A stretch of 64,000 nucleotides of DNA, taken from NCBI GenBank assembly GCA_015680685.1, contig MNCI01014708.1:23070-87069 (forward strand), given 5' to 3'. Shown here one piece after another: positions 33,213 through 43,374 of the stretch. Numbering within the stretch: the first letter of the stretch is position 1; every line of letters starts with the position of its first letter. Source of the DNA: Gnetum montanum. Taxonomy: Eukaryota; Streptophyta; Gnetopsida; Gnetales; Gnetaceae. The notes under the pieces are model-generated. The model ran no database searches. It was not told where the DNA came from and saw nothing but the letters and a program-made list of their open reading frames with translations. A program made the position numbers and the translations under genes.

Positions 33213-34437
33213 GGAGTTTAACCCCTGGTAAACTTGTCATTTTCATTGTCAGATCCTAGAGCCTATACTCAGAGCGTACTATAGTTGCACAGAGAGAGAG
33301 AGAGAGCAAAAAGGTGTAGTGTAGTAGGTGGTCAGAGACAATCCTAGAGTGAGACAATGGTACCTAAAGGTGAATGCAAGCATCGAGGACTTGCCAAGGT
33401 AGACGAAGTGAAGGACTCTCTAGGACGGCTATCCAAGGTGCGCATTGAGGTGCGATAGGAGACTCCATCAGCTTGGTAAGTCACTACGCTATCTTTATTG
33501 TTTTTGCCATTATTGTGATGATGTTTGCGTCTATTACTATCATTTTAGTCACTATTTTTGCTGCTATGTTGTTTTTGTTGCTAGTTCGCCATAGCGGCTG
33601 TACAGATGCTATGCTACAGCTACATGCAGTATTGCCTTAACCTCCATTGTTAAGAATTATAACTACTTTTTTGTGAGGTTTTGGGTGATTTTGAGTGGTG
33701 TAGCACATGCTCGATGTAGGGTACCGCCTTTAGAAGGGTTTAGTTATTTGCAAATTTTTTTATGACTGCATGATGCATGTTTAATGTGGTGTAGCATGAG
33801 TTATTTCATGCGGCAAGATAGGGTTGGAACAGCGAGGCCACTATAAATTCTTTCTCACCTGCACTGTTTAAGGTTGTAATTTTTTTGTTACTGTTATGCT
33901 ACGTTGTTATGTCGTAAGGCCTTTAGGTCATTATATTGGTAGTCTGTTGCCTTGCTATGCTATTGAACCTGTAACACTACTACGTTGTTAAAATTTTGTT
34001 TTTTTCTATTTTTATGTTTGTTGTCAAGTTCACCACGTTGCCCTACCTATTCCAGTGATATGTTGGTTATATTGTTATACTGTTACATGTCTACCTACTC
34101 TTGTTCATTTGCTATGTCACATGTCATGCATTTCTTTTGCTATGCTACACGTATCGTAGTCGTCACCCTTAAGTAGGAATGCAACTGTTATGCTGCATGT
34201 CTATTATGCTATCTACTATGTAACAACCTTTTGTGGTGCCATAGTTTATTTCATAACAACCTTTATTGTAGCTTTAACTAATTATTTTTTTTTTGTTGTG
34301 TAGGATCCAAACGAAAATGCAGGACCCACTGAGGTAGGTGATGGTGGTGAGGGTGAAGATCCATAGCGTAGCAACAGGGAATTTTATTCTTGTCTTTGAA
34401 TTTACAAAACATTTTGTAAACATTATTGATTGATATT
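33205..34437 (+). other. antisense gene-like cassette inside element 4
   Basis: Opposite in direction to element 4. In order: TATA box TATAAATA (33205-33212), a (AG)n leader (33291-33306), ATG 33357 opening MVPKGECKHRGLAKVDEVKD then SLGRLSKVRIEVR and a TAG at 33456. A strong donor CTTG/GTAAGT follows (exon end 33475). After about 830 bp a T-rich tract and TGTGTAG/GATCC acceptor occur (exon from 34304), with open sequence to about 34364 and an AT-rich tail. Extra ORFs, some antisense, are known in Tat-lineage elements, so a family trait is likely. A captured gene piece is the alternative. I do not recognise the protein. Confidence 0.5.
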
Positions 34438-34533
34438 GAATGAAGAATGGAATGTGAGGAAATTTATTACATTTTGGCTAATGCATTATATTATTTTTAT
34501 TTTTTATCTTTTTAAGCTCCTTGGGAGCTTCTC

Positions 34534-34835
34534 GTTTTAGTTTTAGACCATTTCAGGCCGTTACGGTAGTTTAAGGCCATTTCAGACCGTTACGGTAGTT
34601 TAAGGCCATTTTGGGCCATTAATAGTTTTAGGCCATTTTGGGTCATTGCTTAATGATGATTTTTTATTTATTTATTTTTATTTTTTATTTTTTGTCAATG
34701 TCTCAGAGTAATGAAATTGCCAATTTTAGGCCTTAGCGGGCCGTAGTGGTAGTTTAAGGCCATTCTGGGCCATCATGGGGTGGTAATAATAAAAGAAATC
34801 TTTGCTAGTTTTAGGCCTTAGCGGGCCATAGTATT
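34534..34835 (-). repeat. minisatellite C, between protease and antisense cassette
   Basis: Units with TTTAAGGCCATTT.GG(G/A)CC(A/G)TTA on the plus strand, at least seven, in two blocks (34534-34655 and 34717-34835). The same GGCC-TTAAACTA unit stands directly after the protease in element 3 (53180-53280) and element 5 (62865-62915). Confidence 0.78.
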
Positions 34836-35039
34836 ATGCAAACAATGGATGTAACGTGGATAATGTAAATAATGAGGAAGACACTAGCATAAGCAATGAA
34901 TGCGAAGTAAACAATGTGAGCAGTGGACGTATCGTTGATGCAAGTAGTAATTATGGTGGAAGCAGTGAAGTAGTTGTGCTAACGCAAGTAACAATTATTC
35001 TCATAGTTTCTTCCTAACCAATCATGGGCTCGGTGATCT

Positions 35040-35522
35040 GTACGAATGAGGGGCCTTGTTATAATACTCCTTTATGTCATCTTCTATTATTTGAAAGGGC
35101 AACTCAACCCATGTTGCTTCCTCGTTCGAACCGGTTTCAACTTGTTTAGGCATTTCAGTTTGAGCGGGGGTTCAGTCTTTAGAGATTTCAATCTCTGATC
35201 CTTGCTCCATTCCTACATTATTTATGGCTCGGGGAACCACTTCATCACCATGAATTATCACTTCCCCTCCCACATAGGGCAAGTGAATCTCCTAGTGTAT
35301 TGGAGAGGAAACAGCCCTCAATTGGGCCAACCACGATCTCCCCAGGATCAGGTTGAACCCAGGCATTTCCTCTACCACTATGAATACTATTCTTATGGAA
35401 AACTAGTTCCCTACCACAAATTTTATGCACACAGTTCCTTTTACCTGCACATGTGCCCCGTTAAACAATTTTAAGCAAGATGGCATCGTGGGCTTGATTT
35501 GATCAACCAAGCCCAATTTGTC
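35040..35522 (-). pseudogene. pol: protease C-terminal half of element 4
   Basis: On the minus strand: DKLGLVDQIKP (35522-35490), LFNGAHVQVKGT (about 35470-35435), VVEEMPGFNLILGRSWLAQL (about 35385-35325), SSPIHQEIHLPYVGGEVIIH (about 35315-35255). This is the second half of the Tat-type retropepsin seen complete in element 5. The active-site VDDG that should precede DKLGL is missing: the frame runs directly into LTR sequence at 35523, marking a deletion joint. Confidence 0.8.
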
Positions 35523-35991
35523 CACCATTTTTTCATAGGATGTTTATTATCTCCTAATGTGTTGGCAAAGTAATCTTGCTTGATGGTTGAAACATGGGCA
35601 AATTCTTTGGAAGACTGACTTGTTATCAACTTGCATCTTGGACACTTGATTGGTCTCTTCAAGGCTTGCTACATTGTGCAGCGTAGCATAGCGTAGTAGA
35701 TTTCTCCGCTAGAAAACTTGCCAAACTATTTAGCTCATCCTGAACACTTTCAACAACTTCTAGCATAGTTTTTGGATAGACTGTCATCCGGGTTAATTTT
35801 CCAGCTAGGCAGGCTGGAGAGTCTAGTAGGCCTGTTAGCCTAGGAGATAGAAAATTTGTCAAACTGTATAGTCTATCATCAGTGCCTACACTGTTCTAAC
35901 GTCTCATCATGATGCTGCACTTATGGAAATCCTTGCCCAAATTCCAAGACTCTGCTGAAGCATCAGGGTCCTAAAATTTTATGGTGTTTCA
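35523..35991 (-). repeat. truncated 5' LTR of element 4
   Basis: The last 469 bp of the U3 side only. It aligns with 27010-27469 and ends, on the plus strand, GGTGTTTCA at 35991. About 1.5 kb of LTR (TATA, R, U5) is gone, so the element could not have been expressed from this side. Confidence 0.85.
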
Positions 35992-35996
35992 TAGTG

Positions 35997-36130
35997 TTCA
36001 AGATGGCTTATCTTAGTAAGTATTGTAAGCTCTTATGATCTATTTTTAGTACAAATATTCTACCAAAAAGATAATGTCTTTAAACCTTTAAGGCATAAAT
36101 AAGTGATAACAATTCTAGATCATGGGATGA
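35997..36130 (-). pseudogene. pol: chromovirus RNase H, central part
   Basis: A 134-bp island between elements 4 and 2. The minus strand reads SHDLELLSLIYALKV then RHYLFGRIFVLKIDHKSLQY and LLR, ending LN before the element 4 joint. This is the H.LEL.A...AL..WRHYL.G..F...TDH..L.YL block of RNase H. It reads in frame into 57197 across element 2. Confidence 0.82.
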
Positions 36131-36135
36131 GTACT

Positions 36136-37033
36136 TGATGAGTCGTAGTTCGGTTGGCTGTGTCAACATGGCCTTATCGACTGGGCCTTGTCAATGAGGC
36201 CTCATCGATGGATCATATCATGCAACGATGAGGCCCTGTTGACGTAGTGTCTATTTTTGACTATAAATACATGCCTACCAACCACATTTATGGAATAGGA
36301 GATTGTAGTTAAAGTGAAGCTCTTGTAGTTTTTCCATTTGAAAGTTAGAATTTTCCTCTCGAGTACCAGTAGCAAGAGTTATTGAGTGTATGAATCTCTA
36401 TTCAAGCATTGTTGTACCTAAGCACGATAGTGTGTGTGGTAATAAAGATGATCTTTCTAATAAATCTTGTAGCACTTTAGATAGATTAAATATTTTATTT
36501 ATGCATTTCTTGTTTTTAATTATCTATTTAATGCTTTTAATTATTTATTAAATGTTTCTAGTAATTAAGTTAATGAAGTAATTAAGCAAGAGAGATTACA
36601 CACATAAGTATGACCACTTCGAGCATAACACGTATTTGCTTGGTAATCCCAATAGCATAGTGCTTGGTTGCCCAATAGCAGATACATGGATTTAGAACAT
36701 GTATGGAAAGTGGGATCGAATGCTTATGTTAGGACTAGTTAGATGCTAGCTAATTAATTAGTTTGAATTAGTTAATCCAATTACTCCTATCTTAATTCAA
36801 ATGCCAAACCATAAAAATAGAAAATGATAACAATTATATGCCTTAATTACTCTTAACTATACCAGTGTACATCACAAGTGTAATTGGGAAGACAATGATT
36901 GACCTTACAGCAAGATTCACTTCCTAGAAGTCTAGTGCACCAGAAATGATAAAGTCCATAGAATTCAACCAAATTGCACGTGAATGCTTTGTGATTCATA
37001 TGGTTGGGTGTAGGGGAACCTCACCACTCATCA
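36136..37033 (+). repeat. 5' LTR of element 2 (898 bp)
   Basis: Ends are TGATGAGT and ACTCATCA, a perfect 8-bp terminal inverted repeat. The U3 holds repeated GATGAGGCC/GGCCTCATC words (about 36165-36240). TATAAATA is at 36262-36269. Confidence 0.92.
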
Positions 37034-37034
37034 T

Positions 37035-37052
37035 TGGCACTATTGTTGGGGA
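37035..37052 (+). promoter_or_regulatory. primer binding site, tRNA-Asp type
   Basis: TGGCACTATTGTTGGGGA. Against the tRNA-Asp complement TGGCGCCGTTGCCGGGGA all five changes are C-to-T or G-to-A transitions. Confidence 0.8.
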
Positions 37053-37217
37053 CTTTGTTTGTTGAAACGTGCACTATTTAGGTTTAAATAAATATCATTA
37101 ATATCATTGTATGAACCTCAAGGTCAATATCATTCTTTCTATACATATAATTATAAAAGCACACTGATAATTTTATTTTTCTTTACAAAATTTCTTCTTC
37201 TTCTCACAAGCACGAAG

Positions 37218-39010
37218 ATGTCAAACCACCAGTTCCACAGGAATGCAAAGTGGTATATACTTATCCAAATGAGTTTGTGCCAAACTTCACCTTCATCCTA
37301 CATCAGGATGAATAGTTGTGATGGCATGATATGGAGGGCAACATTGTCTTACCCCCTAATCAATCTATGTCAGGGATGTTGCTTAAAACTCTTAAGAAGT
37401 TGGACATCTCAGATCTTCATGAAGAATATGTTGTGGATGGATATGACACTCAAAACTACTATCTCACTAAAATACAATGCAAGCGAGATCAATGTCAGGA
37501 GAAGCTCCATGAGGCTACAAAGGGAAAACATTACACTGATCCCTTGTTCCTACTAAATCAAGATGACAATGAGAATCCTCCTACTAAAGGTTCTCAACAT
37601 GAAGATTCTTCACCCCCTAATACCAATGATGAGGGTGTGAACCTGAACCTATGATCAACTATTCATAAACTAGGTTCAAGAAAAATTGATAGTCAATGTA
37701 GGGACTTAGGCAAGCATCACAATAGCAAGGTATCTAAGGATGGTGATTGTAATAAGCAAAAGAGTGATGGTGGACACTGCAATGGCAGTGGCAGTCCACC
37801 TTCCTCTTCATTTTTCTCATCTAATTTTGAACATTCCTCTTCATCTGATGATTCTCATAAAAGCCACCATCAAAATAATTGTGATAAAAGTAATTAATGA
37901 GACAACAATGATTATGAAGGCCACCAAGATCAAAGGTGTGGCCAAAACCATCATCAACATCATTGCATCAATGCTGATGATGAACCTCTGTTAGTGAACT
38001 AAAGTATGCTCAACATTGCAAAGGTAGTTAAAATTCCAACCAGGCATATGAAAGATAGTTAGATCAAGTGCTTAGACATAAAAAATATCCCAAGATTTGA
38101 GGGGGGATACAACTCTGTTCCATAGACACATCTACAAACTTTCTATTATGCATGTGCCTTATAGAACATAGAGAATGAATGAAAAAAACTCAAGCTTTTC
38201 CCTAGGACACTCATCAAAGAAGTTGAAAGCTAGTGTCAGTCTTTGGAGCTTGAATATATTTGTAGATGGAGTACCATGTTAGAGTTATTTAATGAAAAAT
38301 ATTAGACATACTCCAAAGTGTCTAATCTAAGAAGGCAAATTCAAGGCTGGAAACAAGAAGCACATGAACACTTGGATGTCACCGTGGGTAGATACTATTC
38401 ACTCTTACATCGATGCCCTAGTCATGATTATTTTTAAAGGGAACAACTTCACCACATCATAGATGGGCTTAGAGCAGAAACTAGAAGAACTCTTGGGGTG
38501 TATGCCCAAGGGAGATTGTCTGAAATGAGAGCTCATTAAATCCAAAGGCTAATTGAGTAGGTAGCAAAAGAAGAAGGTGAGCTATAAAAAAGGGAAAGTG
38601 TAGAAGAGTATAATAGGGACCCTTCCATCAGAAAATGGGAGGTCTGATTTTGTGATGAGGAGGAGTCACCACTTGATGAAGTGGTGAATACAAAAAAGCC
38701 TTTCCTATTCAAAAGTGTGTTTTTGATATTTCGACAAAGGTTGATAAATTATGGGACTCTTTAGATGAAAAATTTCAAATCACTATGAAGGTTGTTGAAG
38801 AATCCAAAGAGTAAAATAATGATCATAACCGTAGAAGGTGCAAAGAAGCTAAACATGCCTAGTAAAGAGATAAGCGCAAAGCTACTACAGTAGAGGAAAT
38901 TATGGAAATTGACTCTAATGATGAAACTAATTGTGACATTTGTCAATACGAACATCCAAAAGGATGTTGCCCTATGGTGTCACACTTACAAGTGGCTAGG
39001 GTGTATGCAT
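37218..39010 (+). pseudogene. gag: gag of element 2
   Basis: Same module order as element 1. ATG 37218 is followed, in the coding frame, by NFTFILHQDE (about 37280), and an open run of over 100 codons lies at 37331-37654 (LKKLDISDLHEEYVVDGYD and onward). A Ser/His/Asp-rich stretch follows (37780-37960). The capsid core has IPRFEGGYNS and KKLKLFPRTLIKEVES (38087-38230), then VSNLRRQIQGWKQEAHEHLD (about 38320-38375). CDICQYEHPKGC is at about 38934-38970. Multiple stops. Confidence 0.78.
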
Positions 39011-39640
39011 TAAATCCTTGATTAGCACATAGGTAGGCATCTGAACAATTGTTTTATCCTCAAGGCAATCCAAGGAAATTCCACTAGCAACAACACACTT
39101 ACTACCCAAGTGGAACTCCTTCACAACCTTATGAATAATACCAATAGTGGCACCAACCAATATCATGGGGAATGCCACCACTAAGGCAGCAGTACCCTTA
39201 TAGGCAACCAAATCCATACGGGTACTATGTTCAATGACTTATATCTCCAAGAAGTTTTGCAAGTCATGCCTCATTTTAGCATCACTATTACCCTCCAAAG
39301 TATCATTGAACACATTCACCATCTACTTGAGGGAAAAACCCATATCCATACCACCCTTCACATCCATCTGCACACATGCCTCCACATTCAACCCAATTAC
39401 CTCCTACTCCATCCATGTAGGATGAGATTCCTCCACAACCACAACAATCAAATTCTACAAGGGTTGTGCATTCACAACTAGCTTTCTAGCAAAGTGGTCT
39501 AGACAATCAATCAAGAAAAAGATCTTTATTTTGAACCCAACAGTCCTCTTCAATCCTCATAATCTAGTCTAGCTAATCATCTTGCATCTCCAACACCCTC
39601 ATCTTCTACATCAAACACCTTTTAGTGTTCTTCAAATCAA
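39011..39640 (+). pseudogene. Gln/Pro-rich linker of element 2
   Basis: Counterpart of 17581-18205 in element 1, with QQQYPYRQPNPYGYYVQ-like codons (39185-39240) broken by stops and shifts. Confidence 0.55.
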
Positions 39641-40090
39641 CTACCACCTCAAATACACATTGTGATGCTAACTCATACTATTTCTAACTAGATCAAGGTT
39701 GTTAATCTTCCTATGAAAAGATCTGACCCAAGGAGTCCACTCATTTACTTGCAGATCACGGGACATAAGCCATGCAAAGCTCTTCTTAACTCTGGTTCTG
39801 AAGTTAATCTCTTCTCCCATGACATGTACAAGGCTTGGAACCTACCACCCCTAAAGAAGAGCAACATTCATCTAGAAATAGTAGATCAGTCAATTACTAT
39901 TCCTTTGGGATTAGTAGAGGACATTATGACCATAGTTTGTGGGTGGTCATATCCTACTAATTTTCTAGTGATTAAGATGCATAACTACAAAAGTGACTTT
40001 TCCATTCTTATGGGACAACACATGTATGAATATAAAAGGCTTATCTCTAAAAATATCTCAAGAAAATAAATTGGGCAAGAGTGAGAAGAA
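39641..40090 (+). pseudogene. pol: aspartic protease of element 2
   Basis: A clean 118-codon run (39713-40069): SPLIYLQITGHKPCKALLNS then GSEVNLFSHDMYKAWNLPPL, later IPLGLVEDIMT and FSILMGQHMYEY. The D-S-G active site reads N-S-G (ALLNSGSEVN). A typical retropepsin position, but catalytically dead in this copy. Confidence 0.78.
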
Positions 40091-40639
40091 GCATATTTCA
40101 TGCATTTCATATAGCAATAATGGGTGCAATTACATACAAAAGATTTGGTCAATTAGAAGTACACACATTAAAGCATGCATTCTGTGTGCACAAGAAATCA
40201 ATATTCAGTGATGTCTATACGTAGCAGCCACAAAATAGGAGGGCACCTAATGGTTGATAGCTAACTCAAATAGTAGCACATTATGTATGGAATCAACCAA
40301 AAGCCTAACATGTGCTTATGTTGAAGGCATGGATAAAATTGAACAAGTTCATTTCCAACTCTCTAACAAAGATGATGATATCTATAGGGGAGAGTTGGAA
40401 ATCATTAATAACTTCAAGAAAGGGCTCTTAGAGCTAAAAAAATTACTATCCAATATGGAGTATGCATTTTTAAACAATGGTAAATTAGTCATAATTAATT
40501 TCAAACTCACTCTTGAATGAAAAGAAAAGTCGTTGAAGGTATTTAAGAAGTGGCAAATAGCCTTTGCTTGATCATATGTAGAGCTAACAGGAATCAATCC
40601 AAGGATATGCCAGCATCGCATTTACATTGACCCAACCAT

Positions 40640-41460
40640 GAAGCCTAGAAGGCAGACACAGAGGTGACTAAACCCCAAATTGAAACATATCATCAAAGAG
40701 GAAATTGAACAACTCCTCAAGGTAGGGTTCATCTATCCCATCATGGATAGTGAGTGGATTAGCCCACTCGTAATTGTGCCAAAGAAAAGTGGTAAGTGGC
40801 AGGTTTGCATCAATTTTAGGCTATTGAATATGGAAAAATTTAAAGATCATTTTCCATTGTCATTTGTGGATCAACTATTAGACGCCATATCTGGGCATTG
40901 TAATTATAGCTTCTTGGATGGTTATAGTGGCTATAACAAAATCCAAGTTACACTAGAAGACCAAGCCAAGACAACATTCACAAGTCCTTGGGGGACTTTT
41001 GCATATTGTAAGATGCTATTTGATCTATGCAATTCCTTTGCAACATTTCAATGCTTGGTCCTTAGTATCTTCCAATAATAGATCAATAGTGGTGTTGAAG
41101 TCTTCATGAATGACTTTTCCACCTATGGAGCTACATTTGAGCAAGCTATGGACCACCTTAAACAAGTATTGAAGAGATGTGTGAAAACAAACTTGTGACT
41201 CTACTAGCTAAAGAACCATCTTATGGTCCAAAAAGGCATTGTGCTAGGGCACTAAATTTTGCAAAAAGGGATTGATGTAGACCTAGAAAAGATAAGGATC
41301 ATCCAAGAAATTACACACCAAACAGAGACTGTTAAAGATGTTTGATCATTCCTTGGACACACTGGCTACTACTAATGATTCATAGAGAATTTCTTTAAGA
41401 TTGTGGATCCATTGGTAAAGCTTACAAGAAAAGATACAACTTTCATCTAGGCCAAGGAAT
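40640..41460 (+). pseudogene. pol: reverse transcriptase of element 2
   Basis: A clean 132-codon run (40680-41078): IIKEEIEQLLKVGFIYPIMD, SEWISPLVIVPKKSGKWQVC, INFRLLNMEKFKDHFPLSFV, FLDGYSGYNKIQV and SPWGTFAY. After a stop pair the active site reads EVFMNDFSTYG (about 41097), i.e. FMDD with the first Asp changed to Asn. ETVKDV, SFLGHTGYY and FIENFFKI follow (41325-41400). Confidence 0.82.
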
Positions 41461-41941
41461 GTGAACATGCATTCCAATAGTTAAAATAAAAACTCATAGA
41501 AACACCAATCCTACAAACACCGAATTGGTCCAAACACTTTTACATCATGACAGATGCATCTAACTATGCCTTGGAAGTAGTGCTCACATAGATGGATGAT
41601 AAGAAATGCCCATACTAAATCCATTGTGCAAGCCAAAGCATTGTGGGAGCACAATTAAATTACACCACCATGGAAAATGAATTAATGGTAATTATGTATG
41701 ATCTAGACAAGTTCAAGCACTATGTGCTTGGTTACAAAGTATTTGTACACACCAACCATAGTGCAATCTGCTTCCTCATGAACAAGCCAATGGTGAGCCC
41801 TCATGTCATACGGTGGGTTGTGATCTTGCAAGAATTTGATCTCATGATGGTAGATCAAAAAGAAACCAAGAATGTGGTCGTTGACCACCTATTTCACTTA
41901 AGATGAGATAATAAAGAGGAGGGGAGCTTGCTCTCTGATCA
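41461..41941 (+). pseudogene. pol: RNase H of element 2 (cut by gap)
   Basis: HFYIMTDASNYALEVVLT (about 41540-41590) carries the first catalytic Asp in TDAS. An 87-codon open run (41643-41906) then has GAQLNYTTMENELMVIMYDL and HYVLGYKVFVHTNHSAICFL, with the TDHSA Asp changed to Asn, then VDQKETKNVVVDHLFHLR, which keeps the last Asp. The assembly gap follows. Confidence 0.8.
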
Positions 41942-42671
41942 NNNNNNNNNNNNNNNNNNNNNNNNNNNNNNNNNNNNNNNNNNNNNNNNNNNNNNNNNNN
42001 NNNNNNNNNNNNNNNNNNNNNNNNNNNNNNNNNNNNNNNNNNNNNNNNNNNNNNNNNNNNNNNNNNNNNNNNNNNNNNNNNNNNNNNNNNNNNNNNNNNN
42101 NNNNNNNNNNNNNNNNNNNNNNNNNNNNNNNNNNNNNNNNNNNNNNNNNNNNNNNNNNNNNNNNNNNNNNNNNNNNNNNNNNNNNNNNNNNNNNNNNNNN
42201 NNNNNNNNNNNNNNNNNNNNNNNNNNNNNNNNNNNNNNNNNNNNNNNNNNNNNNNNNNNNNNNNNNNNNNNNNNNNNNNNNNNNNNNNNNNNNNNNNNNN
42301 NNNNNNNNNNNNNNNNNNNNNNNNNNNNNNNNNNNNNNNNNNNNNNNNNNNNNNNNNNNNNNNNNNNNNNNNNNNNNNNNNNNNNNNNNNNNNNNNNNNN
42401 NNNNNNNNNNNNNNNNNNNNNNNNNNNNNNNNNNNNNNNNNNNNNNNNNNNNNNNNNNNNNNNNNNNNNNNNNNNNNNNNNNNNNNNNNNNNNNNNNNNN
42501 NNNNNNNNNNNNNNNNNNNNNNNNNNNNNNNNNNNNNNNNNNNNNNNNNNNNNNNNNNNNNNNNNNNNNNNNNNNNNNNNNNNNNNNNNNNNNNNNNNNN
42601 NNNNNNNNNNNNNNNNNNNNNNNNNNNNNNNNNNNNNNNNNNNNNNNNNNNNNNNNNNNNNNNNNNNNNNN
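41942..42671. other. assembly gap (730 N)
   Basis: Hides the tether, zinc-binding domain and most of the integrase core of element 2. By comparison with element 1 (20520-21220) the true length should be near 700-750 bp. Confidence 0.95.
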
Positions 42672-43374
42672 AACATAAATTAACAACACCTTACCACCCC
42701 CAAGCCAATGGTCAAGTAGAGGTAACCAACCAGGAGATCACAAAAATATTAACACGTACTATTAGCAAATATAGGAAGGATTGGAGTACAAAACTTAACA
42801 ATGCTCTATGGGCTATCATTCAACATGGAAACTTCCTATTGGCTATTCTCCTTAAGAGTTAGTGTATGAAAAACTTTCAACACTCCTGATTTAGTCCAAG
42901 CTCTGTACACTCTCAACAACCTGTGATCTGAATCTTGACCTAAGTATAGCACAAAAAGAAAGATTGATCAACCTGAATATGTTACATGAAAATTGATTAG
43001 TGGTCCTATTCCTAAATGAGGTCAACAAGGCATTCAGCAAGCAATTCCATGACCTTAGAATATGAAAGGTAAAACTACAACTAGAAGATAAGGTCTTATA
43101 CTGGAACCCCACACATGTACCTCAAAAGGTAAAATTTCAAACAATGTGGAATGGACCTTATATAATTGATCAAACCTTTTCCTTTGGGGCCATGATAATT
43201 TACAAGCCTAAAAGCCCAAATAAAAAGCAGATGGTGAATATCCAACAAGTAAAACCTTTCCTAGAGCCAAGACAAGCTAGTGCAACTACCACCTTGACAG
43301 ATGGACAACTATGTTCCATTTTTCAAATCTCCTCCTTTCAACTTAGTCATGTGGGAGATGGCCATCTGTGCTAA
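42672..43374 (+). pseudogene. pol: integrase C-terminal half and pol tail of element 2
   Basis: It starts inside the core at LTTPYHPQANGQVEV (about 42687-42723), which keeps the catalytic Glu, then ISKYRKDWSTKLNNALWAII. The C-terminal domain is seen as VLYWNPTHVPQKVKFQ-like codons (about 43093-43140) and MWNGPYIIDQTF (43144). An open frame runs to a stop at 43374, ending SSFQLSHVGDGHLC, the same tail as element 1. Confidence 0.8.

Larger units (their letters stand above)
25509..35991 (-). mobile_element. element 4: Tat-like LTR retrotransposon with pol, 5' part deleted
   Basis: Minus-strand order from right to left: truncated 5' LTR (35523-35991), protease C-terminal half, minisatellite C, antisense cassette, minisatellite B, pol (RT, RNase H, second RNase H, integrase), minisatellite A, 3' UTR, hairpin plus polypurine tract, full 3' LTR (1961 bp). 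Direct TAGTG repeats flank it exactly (25504-25508 and 35992-35996). It is inserted in the chromovirus RNase H. A deletion removed most of the 5' LTR, the primer site, gag and the protease active site. The second RNase H identifies the Tat lineage. Confidence 0.88.

Noticed and set aside
28846-34835. Regularly spaced repeats resembling a CRISPR array
   Set aside because: Units are degenerate, unequal in spacing and shared among retrotransposons of a plant genome; there are no cas genes. They are minisatellites.
41898-42689. Three long open frames of 245-263 codons on both strands
   Set aside because: They consist almost wholly of undetermined residues across the 730-base gap.
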